Assembly (NCBI GenBank): GCA_947503625.1
Contig: CANNEK010000005.1
Coordinates: 1-64,000 of the forward strand
DNA length: 64,000 nt
Direction of reading: 5' to 3'
From: an uncultured Kordiimonas sp.
GTDB taxonomy: Bacteria > Pseudomonadota > Alphaproteobacteria > Sphingomonadales > Kordiimonadaceae
Under the pieces are notes generated by a model. That model saw nothing but the letters and a program-made list of their open reading frames with translations. It made no database searches and was not told where the DNA came from. Below, piece by piece: positions 56,934 to 64,000 of the stretch. Each line of letters opens with the position of its first letter. The first letter of the stretch is position 1. The translations under genes and the position numbers were made by a program.

Positions 56934-57582
56934 GCCTGCTGACCAGAACGTGCGGCGCCGTGATCAAAAGACCGCTTCCCTGTTTTTCAACCGCCTTTTG
57001 GTCTTTCAATTCATTAACCGTGCGGGACACCGTTTCACGCGCAATCCCCAGTTTCCTGGCGATCGTGCTGATGGATGGCAGGGCGTCGATCAGCAAAGTA
57101 TCAGCGTCTGCAACAGGCCCGGCCATGCGCATGAGTTCCGCATAAACACGGCCTTTCGACGACAGCGTAGACTGTTCGAACATCCGGCGTGTGGTTTCCT
57201 GAATGCGGGACGCCAGCATACGGCTCACGCGCAGGCCGATGCTGCCGTGTTTTTCCATCAGTTTCAGGAAAACCTTCCCCGGGAACACAGCCGCAAGAAC
57301 ATCGGTTCGCGCGTATACATCGGCGGTTCGGATACCGTTGCCCAAAACAGCCATTTCGCCCACAAGATTCCCGGCAGAAAAGGTATCTATGAACACCTCA
57401 GCACCTGCAGCTGAATAGCGCAAGGCACGGGCCTCCCCTTCCAGGAGATAGAAGACAGTGTCCCCATTATCGCCTTCCGCCAGGATTATCGCCCCTTTCT
57501 GAAACCGGCGTGTGGTGCTCGCCTGCTGCAGCTCTACCAAAACAGTCGGATCATCCCCGAAAAAAACAGAAAAATCATGCAT
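56926..57582 (-). CDS. Crp/Fnr family regulator with cNMP-binding domain
   Basis: A 218-residue regulator. The cyclic-nucleotide pocket signature LVGEMAVLGNGIRTADVYA keeps the Glu and Arg that hold the ribose and phosphate in cAMP receptors, and there are no N-terminal cysteines for an iron-sulphur cluster. A dimer helix (KHGSIGLRVSRMLASRIQETTRRMFEQ) and a C-terminal winged helix (STIARKLGIARETVSRTVNELKDQKAVEKQ) follow. ATG 57582 (MHDFSVFFGDDP) is chosen; an upstream frame to 57636 is possible. It converges on the cyclase gene with an 8-base overlap, a striking neighbour for an enzyme that might make its ligand. Confidence 0.88.
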   Translation of the reverse strand: MHDFSVFFGDDPTVLVELQQASTTRRFQKGAIILAEGDNGDTVFYLLEGEARALRYSAAGAEVFIDTFSAGNLVGEMAVLGNGIRTADVYARTDVLAAVFPGKVFLKLMEKHGSIGLRVSRMLASRIQETTRRMFEQSTLSSKGRVYAELMRMAGPVADADTLLIDALPSISTIARKLGIARETVSRTVNELKDQKAVEKQGSGLLITAPHVLVSRLN

Positions 57583-57732
57583 GGCCAAAATATCCAGTCG
57601 ATGTTTTACCGCCAGTCCCAACGCCAACAGTAGCAATACGGCGCTTGTCAGCGGTGCTGAGCATTTACCTTACTTCAAACACTTAAAGAACGTGACCTCA
57701 GACCCTATATACCACAATCCAAAATCAAAATA

Positions 57733-58380
57733 ATGACAAGACAGCGAGGAAAAATAATGGAGATATCTGCCAAATTCTGGAACAAAAATGCCAAAAAATA
57801 TGCGGCGAGCCCGGTTGCTGATGAAGCAGCATACCAGCAGAAACTTGAAACCACACGTGGCTACTTTACGCCCGACATGAAGCTGCTGGAACTGGGATGC
57901 GGCACCGGCACAACCGCTGTCACCCACGCGCCGCACGTTAGCAGCATTCGCGCAACCGATATATCCGAAGGCATGCTGGAAATAGCCCGGCAGCGCGCTG
58001 AGGAAGCGGGTGCAAGCAATATCGAATTCGAATGTGCCGCGTTCGATGACATGGACCTTGGTACCGAAACCCACGATATGGTTCTGGCGCTCAGCCTGCT
58101 TCATTTGCTGCCCAATCGACAGGATGCAATCGAGAGAGTGTTCCGGTCATTGAAGCCCGGCGGGCTGTTTGTCACCAGTACAGTTTGCCTGCAGGATGGC
58201 TATGGTTTCCTGAAGTATATCATTCCGGCAATGCAGTTTTTCGGAATGGCACCCCATGTGGAATTCCTGTCCGCGGAAGAACTTGAAGCAGACTTCAGCG
58301 AAGTCGGTTTTGAGGTCGAGCACCGCTGGCGGCCCGGACCAAAAAAAGCCCTGTTCATGATCCTGAAAAAGCCGCTGTAG
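57733..58380 (+). CDS. Class I SAM-dependent methyltransferase
   Basis: The 215-residue protein has MKLLELGCGTGTTAVTHAP (motif I), ATDISEGMLEIARQRAEEAG (acidic strand 2), FECAAFDDMDLGTETHDMVLALSLLHLLPNRQDAIERVFRSLKPGGLFVTSTVC (motifs II-III), as in Methyltransf_11/25. The substrate is unknown; the C-terminal FEVEHRWRPGPKKALFMILKK is like ubiquinone/menaquinone-type enzymes. It stands alone. Confidence 0.9.
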   Translation: MTRQRGKIMEISAKFWNKNAKKYAASPVADEAAYQQKLETTRGYFTPDMKLLELGCGTGTTAVTHAPHVSSIRATDISEGMLEIARQRAEEAGASNIEFECAAFDDMDLGTETHDMVLALSLLHLLPNRQDAIERVFRSLKPGGLFVTSTVCLQDGYGFLKYIIPAMQFFGMAPHVEFLSAEELEADFSEVGFEVEHRWRPGPKKALFMILKKPL

Positions 58381-58526
58381 GTTAGGGACCGGTGCCGCTG
58401 GAGACAAGCCATCTCCGCAGCAAACCCCTAGTTAAGTAATCGGTTTACATAATTAATATGTGTTTATGATTCTGCATATCGCTGTCGGCTGCTCTGCCTG
58501 ACATTTTTCAACGCTTTATTCAGGCC

Positions 58527-58568
58527 TTACCGTTGGCAGAAAAGGTGGGGTTATTGTCCTAACGGTAA
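58527..58568. repeat. Spaced inverted repeat upstream of the GlxA-type gene
   Basis: TTACCGTT (58527-58534) and AACGGTAA (58561-58568) are perfect 8-base arms, 26 bases apart, in the 248-base spacer before the regulator. It looks like a two-site operator, perhaps for autoregulation. The rest of the spacer is AT-rich and gene-free. Confidence 0.4.
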
Positions 58569-58628
58569 TCAGCATCATACGTTAAAGTCTGACCATCAAC
58601 ACGACGACAAAACTGGATTCGACATACT

Positions 58629-59684
58629 ATGGTCACGACAGCGAAATTAGAAAAAGAGGCATACGCCCCAAAAGAAACATTGCCCATGAATGTGGTAATG
58701 GTCACCTACCCAGACGCTCATATTCTGGACGTTGTAGGGCCACTTGAGGTGCTTGCCGGCGCAGGATTATTTTTGCCCGATGGTACCGTGCCCTACGCCA
58801 CCAAACTGGTCGCGCATAAAAAAGGCGCAGTTGGAACAACCAGCGGTTTGACGCTACAGGCCAACCAGTCTTTCGCTGAAGCAAAGACTGATACGTCCGG
58901 GATTGACACGCTGATCATCTCTGGTGGACACGGCACCACGGATGCCCTTCGGGATGCTGAGCTGTTGGACTATGTAGCGTGGGCGGCAGGCCGTGCCAGG
59001 CGCGTGGTTTCCATCTGCACCGGTGCAATGATCCTTGCAGAGCTAGGTCTTTTGAAGGGACGCCGCGCGACCACTCACTGGTGGTGGTGCCCAATTTTGG
59101 CACAAAGATACCCTGATGTACTACTGGAACCTGACGCCATCTTCCTGCGAGACGGCAACATTTGGACCTCCGCTGGTGTAACGGCAGGTATGGACCTCGC
59201 GCTGGCTTTGCTGGAAGAAGACTGGGGACATGATGTTGCCCTGCAGGTTGCCCGATACAATGTGATGTATATTATGCGCCCCGGCGGTCAGACACAGTTT
59301 AGCGCCAACCTTATTGCTCAGAAAGCGAACGACCGGGCCATTGGCGAAACTCTTACCTATATTCTTGAAAACACCGCAGAAGACCTGACGGTTACGATGC
59401 TTGCCTCCCGGGCATGCATGTCAGAGCGGTCATTCGCCAGAAAATTTAAAGACGAAACAGGTATGACACCGGCTCACTATGTAGAAGCTGCCCGTTTGCA
59501 AGCGGCTCGCGTGAGGCTGGAACAATCGGAAATGTCTGTTGAACAGATCGCTCTTCTTGCCGGATTTAACAATTCGGAGCGCATGCGGCGGGTTTTTCAA
59601 CGTCATCTCGGAGTGTCTGCCACGGATTATCGTGACAGATTCCGGATTGCTGGTTTTTTGAATGATAAGGAGACTTCATCATGA
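58629..59684 (+). CDS. GlxA-type AraC family transcriptional regulator
   Basis: A DJ-1/PfpI-like domain (residues ~19-190; VVMVTYPDAHILDVVGPLEVLAGA, then the nucleophile-elbow ICTGAMILAELGLLKGRRATTHW) is fused to a C-terminal double HTH of AraC kind (LASRACMSERSFARKFKDETGMTPAHYVEAARLQAARVRLEQ, SVEQIALLAGFNNSERMRRVFQRHLGVSATDYRDRF). Such regulators respond to small metabolites and often control a nearby amine or nitrogen gene. The next gene, an outer-membrane barrel, follows after 154 bases and is a possible target. Confidence 0.93.
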   Translation: MVTTAKLEKEAYAPKETLPMNVVMVTYPDAHILDVVGPLEVLAGAGLFLPDGTVPYATKLVAHKKGAVGTTSGLTLQANQSFAEAKTDTSGIDTLIISGGHGTTDALRDAELLDYVAWAAGRARRVVSICTGAMILAELGLLKGRRATTHWWWCPILAQRYPDVLLEPDAIFLRDGNIWTSAGVTAGMDLALALLEEDWGHDVALQVARYNVMYIMRPGGQTQFSANLIAQKANDRAIGETLTYILENTAEDLTVTMLASRACMSERSFARKFKDETGMTPAHYVEAARLQAARVRLEQSEMSVEQIALLAGFNNSERMRRVFQRHLGVSATDYRDRFRIAGFLNDKETSS

Positions 59685-59838
59685 GATTATCCAGCACCTA
59701 ACCTTCCGGTTAACTGCCACCGCTGCGGTAGAGCCGGAACTAAACCCCAAAAAGAAACGAGACACTGTGCCAAAGCAATTTGGTGCAACCGGGACACTTG
59801 TCCCAAATCACAAATATCGACACTTGGAAGGAAACAAC

Positions 59839-60474
59839 ATGAAAACGAATATGAACACGAAAACACGGAAAAAAATTGCACTCACTACAGCTGTCACCCT
59901 GATTGCCGGTCACTACACTGCTCCAGTGTATGCTCAATCCCGGGAAGATGTCTTTACCGGCCTTAAGGCAGGTGTTCAGGCGGGCTGGGAGAGATCGCGG
60001 ATCAATGAAAGTGTCCTGGACGGGGCAAATCTTACTGATGTGAACAAGGGGTTTTCTTATGGTTTGTACGCAGGCTATGACCGCCAATACGGCAACATGG
60101 TACTGGGAGTTGAGGCCGGTTTTAGTCCGGATGGCCAAACGTTGCGCACCGCTGTACCCGGCGGCTCGGTTGTACTGAACTCCAAATGGTCTGCCGACCT
60201 TTCAGCGCGCGCCGGCTATACCCTTGCACCAAATCTTCTTGCATATGGTCGGTTGGGCTACAGCATCAACCGCTATAAGGTGCTTGGTTTCAATGCAGGC
60301 AGCCCCAATGCTGTCGCCAGCGAGAGCGCTACCGGGGATGGCTTCATGTATGGTGGCGGGCTTGAGTATGCTCTCGGTTCCAACGTTTCAATGCGTGCCG
60401 AATACCGCTATCGGGATTTAGGTGGTTCACTGAAAACCAAACAGGTACTGGGCGGCATCTCATACCATTTCTAA
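59839..60474 (+). CDS. Outer-membrane beta-barrel protein, Omp25/porin-like
   Basis: A 211-residue exported protein with a signal peptide (ending near PVYAQS) and an eight-stranded barrel pattern of alternating aromatic residues: GVQAGWERSRI, GFSYGLYAGYDRQYGNMVLGVEAGFS, WSADLSARAGYTLAPNLLAYGRLGYSINRY, GGGLEYALGSNVSMRAEYRYRDLG, ending GGISYHF with a terminal Phe, as in Omp25/Omp31. GGAAGG lies about eight bases before ATG 59839; a longer frame would start upstream in non-coding DNA. Confidence 0.88.
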   Translation: MKTNMNTKTRKKIALTTAVTLIAGHYTAPVYAQSREDVFTGLKAGVQAGWERSRINESVLDGANLTDVNKGFSYGLYAGYDRQYGNMVLGVEAGFSPDGQTLRTAVPGGSVVLNSKWSADLSARAGYTLAPNLLAYGRLGYSINRYKVLGFNAGSPNAVASESATGDGFMYGGGLEYALGSNVSMRAEYRYRDLGGSLKTKQVLGGISYHF

Positions 60475-60522
60475 GTCACAAGTCAAATTTGGCTGATGCC
60501 ACGAATCCATTCCCCAGGCGCA

Positions 60523-60550
60523 GCGGCTGTACTCCAGTTTGTACAGCCGC
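60523..60550. terminator. Bidirectional hairpin between convergent genes
   Basis: A perfect 10-bp stem (GCGGCTGTAC and GTACAGCCGC, 8-base loop) lies between the barrel gene and the convergent membrane-protein gene. There is no strong T-run on either side, so the terminator function is likely from position but not certain. Confidence 0.6.
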
Positions 60551-60666
60551 CAATGGGTATCAGCCGGCCCCAAAACTCTCATAAGACATTGAATTTATTG
60601 ATGATGTCATGACAAGTAACAAACCTATCGTCACCAGCAAGAACCGATACACGGCATTCCCCTAGA

Positions 60667-61086
60667 TTATAAGCTTGTCCACCGTTGTTTCAGACCGATC
60701 AAATGGACAATACCGAATGATAAACAAATAGCGGAGCTCCAAACCCAGAATTCGGGTGAGCGCCCCATGGGGGTGTCTATTAAAAAGAAACCGCCAATCC
60801 CGCGCGCCAAATATATGAGAGTAATTAGAGCGAGGACTGATCGGACTAAAGGCAAACGAATAATCGCCCCGGCGCCGGAGAATGCATAAAGCGACCAAAC
60901 AGAAAGAACAAGAACGATACCGCTGGTAATTAGAGTTGGTTGAATACTGCCCTGTTCGGCAAGCACCGCCATTCGCTCACCAGCCCCCAGAAACCGATAC
61001 CAGGGCGCGCCGAAATAGATACAGCCTAAATGCAATATTGCAGCAATAGCGCTTAAACTACCCGCAACAATTAGAAAAACGTTCAT
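60667..61086 (-). CDS. Small four-helix membrane protein, unknown
   Basis: A 139-residue protein with helices at about 3-25, 50-68, 77-98 and 110-130. Visible features are FGAPWYRFLGAGERM after helix 1 and an RGIGGFFLID loop. I do not recognise a family. It lies between a barrel gene and tRNA-Leu, with no operon partner. Confidence 0.6.
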   Translation of the reverse strand: MNVFLIVAGSLSAIAAILHLGCIYFGAPWYRFLGAGERMAVLAEQGSIQPTLITSGIVLVLSVWSLYAFSGAGAIIRLPLVRSVLALITLIYLARGIGGFFLIDTPMGRSPEFWVWSSAICLSFGIVHLIGLKQRWTSL

Positions 61087-61312
61087 ATCTTGATGAAACC
61101 TTTCTTTAACTCAACACGGCGGTATAAAATATCTATTCAGCCTGCAAGACCCGCGCCCATGCATTCAAAATAGATCTCTGAAGACAGTTTCTTTACTCTA
61201 AAGCCACTCATTCATGGCTTTCAATCTCAACCGTTCTACTTGGCTGATTGCTCGGTAAATACAGTCTGCAGCCGCAACAAGGCCTGCAATTATAAAGAAA
61301 ACAAAGAGAAGT

Positions 61313-61399
61313 TGGTGCCCCCGGTCGGAATCGAACCGACACTCCCAAAAGGGAACGGGATTTTGAATCCCGCGCGTCTACCAGTTCCGCCACAGGGGC
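61313..61399 (-). tRNA. tRNA-Leu (anticodon CAA)
   Basis: On the minus strand the sequence folds as a long-variable-arm tRNA: acceptor GCCCCTG/CGGGGGC, D arm with GGTAGACGC, anticodon stem CGGGA/TCCCG around TTCAAAA giving anticodon CAA (codon UUG), a variable arm around TTCCCTTTTGGGAG, the T arm GTCGGTTCGATTCCGAC and an encoded CCA end. No integrase or repeated end is nearby. Confidence 0.96.
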
Positions 61400-61612
61400 A
61401 ATCTGTGAGGATGCTTGTCAAAGCGGGGTGCATCATACTGTGCAATTGTCCCGCGTCAAGCGCACTTTGGCACCATTTGCCCAAATCTCGATATTGTATG
61501 GCAACATGATTGTCTTTGCGGGCATGCGTTGGTATGCATCAGCCTTGATATTGGGGAAAACAAACCGTTGGTGACCATCAGGGCACCATGACAATACCGG
61601 AGAGATGCGTCT

Positions 61613-62191
61613 GTGATCAGGCCCCTTTACAACTGGATGATCGCCAAGGCCCAGAGCCCTGCCAGCGAAAAATGGCTGGCGGGTATTTCTTTTGCCGAAT
61701 CCAGCTTTTTCCCTATCCCCATCGACATGATGCTGATCCCGATGATTTTGGCGAACCGCCTGAAAGCATGGCGGCTTGCCACCATCACGCTCATTTTCTC
61801 CGTGCTTGGCGGCATGGCAGGCTATGCTATCGGCGCAGGACTATATGAAACAGTCGGTAAGCCTATTGTCGATTTCTACGGCTACGGTGAACAGTTCACT
61901 GCTTTCCAGAACCATTACGGCGAATGGGGCATCCTGATCGTTCTCGTGGCGGGTTTCACCCCGATCCCCTTCAAGGTTGTGACAATCGCAAGCGGCGTGG
62001 TTGGTATGAACCCGTTCCTGTTCTTTCTGACATCTGTCCCCGCTCGCGGTGCGCGCTTCTATCTGGTTGCCGCCCTGTTATGGAAATTTGGTGACCCGAT
62101 CCGCAGCTTTATCGAAAAACGCCTGGGCCTCGTGACCACAGCGGTTATGATTGTCGGTATCGCGGGATTTATCGTTCTGAAATATATTTAA
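61613..62191 (+). CDS. YqaA family (DedA/SNARE-associated) membrane protein
   Basis: A 192-residue protein with four or five helices. WLAGISFAESSFFPIPIDMMLIPMILAN at the start and LVAGFTPIPFKVVTIASGVVGMNPFLFFLTSVPARGARFYLVA later are the YqaA form of the DedA fold, with the family's glycine-proline re-entrant loops and Arg. DedA proteins are linked to membrane lipid flipping and proton-motive-force homeostasis. The start is GTG with GGAGAG upstream. Followed by dsbB after 12 bases and coq7. Confidence 0.92.
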   Translation: MIRPLYNWMIAKAQSPASEKWLAGISFAESSFFPIPIDMMLIPMILANRLKAWRLATITLIFSVLGGMAGYAIGAGLYETVGKPIVDFYGYGEQFTAFQNHYGEWGILIVLVAGFTPIPFKVVTIASGVVGMNPFLFFLTSVPARGARFYLVAALLWKFGDPIRSFIEKRLGLVTTAVMIVGIAGFIVLKYI

Positions 62192-62203
62192 GGCAGCCCG
62201 GTT

Positions 62204-62689
62204 ATGGCAACTTCAATTCTTTCGCTTCCCCATCGTAACCCCGCGCTGTTTGCAGGGCTGGCAGCAACGCTTGTTCTTGCGACTGCATTCGGTTTTCAGC
62301 TTGCGGGTTATCATCCGTGCGAGATGTGCTGGTGGCAGCGTTATCCCTATATGGCCGTGATGGCCCTTTCACTCGTGGGAACAGCCCTGCCTGCGATCCC
62401 GCGTAAACCATTGCTTCTGATGCTTTCGCTCACATTTGCCGTGGGGGCCGGGCTTGCCATGTTCCATGTCGGTGTCGAACAGCGCTGGTGGGAAGGAGTT
62501 ACCACCTGCTCAAGCCTCGTCGGTGTAACAGACGACGTGAACGCCGCCCTTGACGCAATCATGAACGCTCCCCTGATCCGGTGCGACGAAATAGCATGGT
62601 CCTTGTTTGGCATCTCTATGGCGGGCTACAATTTCCTTATCGCCACAGCGCTGACGCTCTTTTGCCTGCAAAAAGCGCGAAAAGCCTGA
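62204..62689 (+). CDS. dsbB: Disulfide bond formation protein B
   Basis: The inner-membrane quinone reductase that reoxidises DsbA. Four helices are present, with the periplasmic CEMC (Cys39, Cys42) followed by WWQRYPYM, and the second pair Cys102 and Cys127 (TTCSSL, IRCDEIAW). The pattern and length (161 residues) fit DsbB. It is 12 bases after the YqaA gene and 24 bases before coq7; the three are likely co-transcribed. Confidence 0.94.
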   Translation: MATSILSLPHRNPALFAGLAATLVLATAFGFQLAGYHPCEMCWWQRYPYMAVMALSLVGTALPAIPRKPLLLMLSLTFAVGAGLAMFHVGVEQRWWEGVTTCSSLVGVTDDVNAALDAIMNAPLIRCDEIAWSLFGISMAGYNFLIATALTLFCLQKARKA

Positions 62690-62713
62690 AACTAACAAAC
62701 GGACAGACTAGCC

Positions 62714-63295
62714 ATGGCAAGAAAAACGAACATGCCCGAAACCAAACCGCAAGAACCGCGCCCACTGCCGGGAGACCGCAGCCTGCGGCAGGAAACCGAG
62801 CGCATGGTGCGCGTGGATCACGCCGGTGAATTTGGTGCGGTTCGCATATACGCAGGCCAGCGTGCGGTTTTGGGCGATGATCATCCGCGCGCAGGACTGT
62901 TCAAGCACATGCACGAACAGGAAAAGGTGCATCTGGCCAAGTTCAACGAGATTATTGCCGAGCGCAAGGTGCGACCAACAATCATGGCCCCCCTATGGGA
63001 TATAGCCGGATTTGCCCTCGGCGCGACAACCGCCCTGATGGGCGAAAAAGCGGCAATGGCCTGCACACAGGCGGTAGAGGAAGTGATCGACGAGCACTAT
63101 GAAAGTCAGCGGGTAAAGCTGAAAGGCAAAGACCCGGAACTGGAAGACGTGATCGAGAAGTTCCAGGCTGAAGAAGTGGAACACAAACGGATCGCGGAAG
63201 AACACGGCGCGGAGGAAGCCATTGGCTATCCGGTGTTATCGAACGCCATCAAGGCCGGATGCCGCGCCGCTATATGGATATCCAAGCGGGTTTAA
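62714..63295 (+). CDS. coq7: 3-demethoxyubiquinol 3-hydroxylase
   Basis: Diiron hydroxylase of ubiquinone biosynthesis. The carboxylate/His ligands are visible in VDHAGEFGAVRIYAGQ, EQEKVHL, QAVEEVIDEHYESQ and AEEVEHKRIAEEHGA, and the C-terminal KAGCRAAIWISKRV fits the family. Length 193 with a basic N-terminal head. It indicates aerobic ubiquinone synthesis. Last gene of the yqaA-dsbB-coq7 run, convergent with the next gene 11 bases later. Confidence 0.95.
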   Translation: MARKTNMPETKPQEPRPLPGDRSLRQETERMVRVDHAGEFGAVRIYAGQRAVLGDDHPRAGLFKHMHEQEKVHLAKFNEIIAERKVRPTIMAPLWDIAGFALGATTALMGEKAAMACTQAVEEVIDEHYESQRVKLKGKDPELEDVIEKFQAEEVEHKRIAEEHGAEEAIGYPVLSNAIKAGCRAAIWISKRV

Positions 63296-63306
63296 AGCCA
63301 CACCTC

Positions 63307-63996
63307 CTAGCGCAGGATGACGGAACCTCGGGGCGTGTTGATCGTCAGCCACATGTTTGGGCGACCGGATGGCTGCAGCACAATAGGCAGATTGTTGTTT
63401 TCAACCAATTCCCTGAGCTTCACCGAGTCCGGATAGGCGATGGTAAACTGCCTGATCTCTGCGCCGGCTGCAGCGGTGGTCGCAGGGTGCGGTTCACTGG
63501 TCCATTTGATCACAAACTGAAAACGATCCTTGCCGAAATCAACGCCGGTCAGACCGGATGTTACCCACGAAAGACTGGTGCCGTCAGGTTTGATTCGCCC
63601 GCCCTCGCGGCGCTCGCCCAGATCAAGAGCTTTGAGCTCGTCCGTCGGGTTATCAATGTCGGCCCCGAAGGCAAAACCCGCCACATGCTCATAAGCATAT
63701 TTCGCCGCATCCTCGCCCATCATTTCCGGTGTTATACCCGCTTTAGGACCAACAATCTCCAGATAGGTGCAGGGCCCGAGCGCCACGAGATAGTTGGCGG
63801 TGGTACCGTTGGTGTGCTCGCCGCCATAGTTTGGCTTGATGCCAGTCAGCGCTTCGAAACGTACTACATAGTCTTCAAGGTCGGGCACAGCCCATATAAC
63901 ATGATCCAGCGACACGCCTTTGGTGCCGCAGGCATCGGTTTGCGCGCTCGCAGGAGCTGCAACCAGCAACACCAGCGAAGCAAAAAGTCCAAACAA
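63307..63996 (-). CDS. Secreted VOC-fold (glyoxalase-like) protein, possibly 5' partial
   Basis: A signal peptide (ending PASAQT) precedes two VOC-type modules with LDHVIWAVPDLEDYVVRFEALTGIKPNYGGEHTNGTTANYLVALGPCTYLEIVGP, as in glyoxalase-like domain proteins. The visible His and Glu fit metal ligands of this fold, but no reaction can be named. The only start inside the window is a TTG at 63996. The frame continues Lys-Leu-Phe to the window edge, so the real start probably lies just beyond position 64000. Confidence 0.78.
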   Translation of the reverse strand: MFGLFASLVLLVAAPASAQTDACGTKGVSLDHVIWAVPDLEDYVVRFEALTGIKPNYGGEHTNGTTANYLVALGPCTYLEIVGPKAGITPEMMGEDAAKYAYEHVAGFAFGADIDNPTDELKALDLGERREGGRIKPDGTSLSWVTSGLTGVDFGKDRFQFVIKWTSEPHPATTAAAGAEIRQFTIAYPDSVKLRELVENNNLPIVLQPSGRPNMWLTINTPRGSVILR

Positions 63997-64000
63997 TTTA

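Overview
The window reads as a stretch of chromosome from a Gram-negative, aerobic, ubiquinone-using bacterium, most likely an alphaproteobacterium. The signs are an acidic-headed FtsY, Coq7 and DsbB, an Entner-Doudoroff (ED) block zwf-pgl-edd-eda with glk, a TonB receptor and an Omp25-like barrel. A Kordiimonadales-like affiliation is only a guess. Gene density is high and most genes are housekeeping or metabolic. I see no transposase, integrase, phage gene, rRNA or CRISPR array. One tRNA (Leu, CAA) lies at 61.3 kb.

Layout. 0-6 kb: the 3' part of ftsY with a Pro-Glu repeat, an AraC regulator, three secreted proteins and rimO. 5.9-10.9 kb: two tandem, closely related hybrid histidine kinases. 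11-16 kb: a solute-binding protein, an orphan MacB/FtsX-type permease and a paraoxonase-like protein. 16-21 kb: a GST, a sugar dehydrogenase with cytochrome c tail, a Tat-type LD-carboxypeptidase, a DUF2306 membrane protein and a CPBP protease. 21.2-24.9 kb: a cobalamin-riboswitch operon (btuB-like receptor, DUF6580 membrane protein, BtuF-like protein). 25-29.4 kb: korB, korA and gor. 29.7-31.6 kb: an HSD10-like SDR and a CaiB/AMACR-type enzyme. 31.6-35.8 kb: an unknown membrane protein, a photolyase and a sodium:solute symporter with a small membrane partner.

35.9-45.7 kb is the glucose block: eda, edd, pgl, zwf, then a phosphoenolpyruvate-carboxylase-like protein whose catalytic motifs are altered, a LacI regulator and divergent glk with a perfect 16-bp LacI-type palindrome. 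45.8-51.4 kb holds a pentapeptide-repeat protein, a TerB-like protein, an SDR, an unknown protein, a gamma carbonic anhydrase, a sterol-desaturase family protein and a divergent LysR.

51.5-57.6 kb is the most unusual region. A TIR-TM-TPR protein, two paralogous unknown proteins ending in the same eight residues, and a large protein with a helical-repeat head, a SLOG-like middle and a class III nucleotidyl cyclase tail form one tight co-directional run. A Crp/Fnr protein with an intact cyclic-nucleotide pocket signature converges on it. TIR effectors plus cyclic-nucleotide signalling is the logic of known anti-phage systems such as Pycsar, but this gene set does not match a system I can name. 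I regard it as the best candidate for an undescribed conflict or stress system.

57.7-64 kb: a methyltransferase, a GlxA-type regulator, an outer-membrane barrel, a small membrane protein, tRNA-Leu, a YqaA/DedA-dsbB-coq7 run and a secreted VOC-fold protein cut by or close to the window end.
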